DNA from: Nostoc sp. WHI
GTDB lineage: Bacteria > Cyanobacteriota > Cyanobacteriia > Cyanobacteriales > Nostocaceae
Length of the DNA stretch: 64,000 nucleotides
NCBI RefSeq assembly: GCF_015714725.1
Contig: NZ_WBKM01000242.1
Coordinates: 26,378-90,377, forward strand
Direction: 5' to 3'
Made by a program: the position numbers and the translations under genes. This document shows, piece after piece, positions 64,000 through 64,000 of this stretch (the stretch's first letter is position 1; each line of letters begins with the position of its first letter). The notes under the pieces are model-generated. The model was not told the DNA's origin and did not search any database. It saw nothing but the letters and a program-made list of their open reading frames with translations.

Positions 64000-64000
64000 A

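Overview
The window is chromosomal DNA of a filamentous, probably Nostoc/Anabaena-like cyanobacterium. The evidence is psaC of photosystem I, the myxol-glycoside carotenoid pair cruF-cruG, a valyl-tRNA synthetase carrying the cyanobacterial CAAD membrane domain, very frequent HIP1 octamers (GCGATCGC), and short dispersed and tandem repeats of the kind that litter Nostoc genomes.

Positions 1-10,600: the end of a glycosyltransferase, a phospholipase-D-fold lipoprotein and a cysteine desulfurase. Downstream lie two accessory islets: (i) a cold-shock-domain/helical/zinc-ribbon gene broken by one stop codon, with a vapBC pair; (ii) a methylase-nuclease fusion with a specificity subunit, plus a second toxin-antitoxin pair whose toxin is frameshifted. 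Each islet ends in a partial copy of the desulfurase 3' end, as expected for integrations at that gene end. Positions 10,600-26,900: mostly core genes (valS, an MlaE-like permease, cruF, cruG, rnhA), with a 1,814-residue repeat protein, a candidate small RNA and MITE-like repeats. Positions 26,900-36,960: a CHAT-protease operon cut at its 5' end beside a tnpB-only element, a ParD-like antitoxin paired with a PD-(D/E)XK protein, psaC, and a mobile-element remnant with a CopG gene and a strongly structured, HEARO/omega-RNA-like sequence without a nuclease gene.

Positions 37,100-64,000 are the most interesting part. glmS, the classic Tn7 attachment gene, is followed by a defence-rich accessory region. 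It holds a DISARM-like cluster (drmD, a sacsin-like ATPase gene, drmA, drmB and a convergent cytosine methyltransferase), then a 5'-truncated tnsD, an IS66 fragment, and cas5-cas7-cas8-cas6 of the DevS/DevR/DevT (MYXAN) type. There is no cas3, cas1 or cas2. The gene set and the glmS location fit a decayed type I-B1 (AvCAST-like) CRISPR-associated Tn7-like transposon that carried DISARM as cargo.

This region is flanked by the two halves of one LRR-Roc-COR (ROCO) gene. The COR half is on the minus strand at 39.2-41.1 kb and the LRR-Roc half is on the plus strand at 60.8-62.5 kb. They are broken at the same codon, next to inverted copies of the same transposon ends: a 240-bp MITE on one side and a 1,452-bp IS4-like element on the other. 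An inversion of the 21-kb segment between them would rejoin the gene in frame. Several genes here are damaged (sacsin-like ATPase by a TA-flanked MITE, cas6 by a frameshift, cas5, tnsD, IS66), so the island looks partly decayed, though drmD, drmA, drmB, the methyltransferase, cas7 and cas8 read as intact. No tRNA, rRNA or CRISPR array was recognised.
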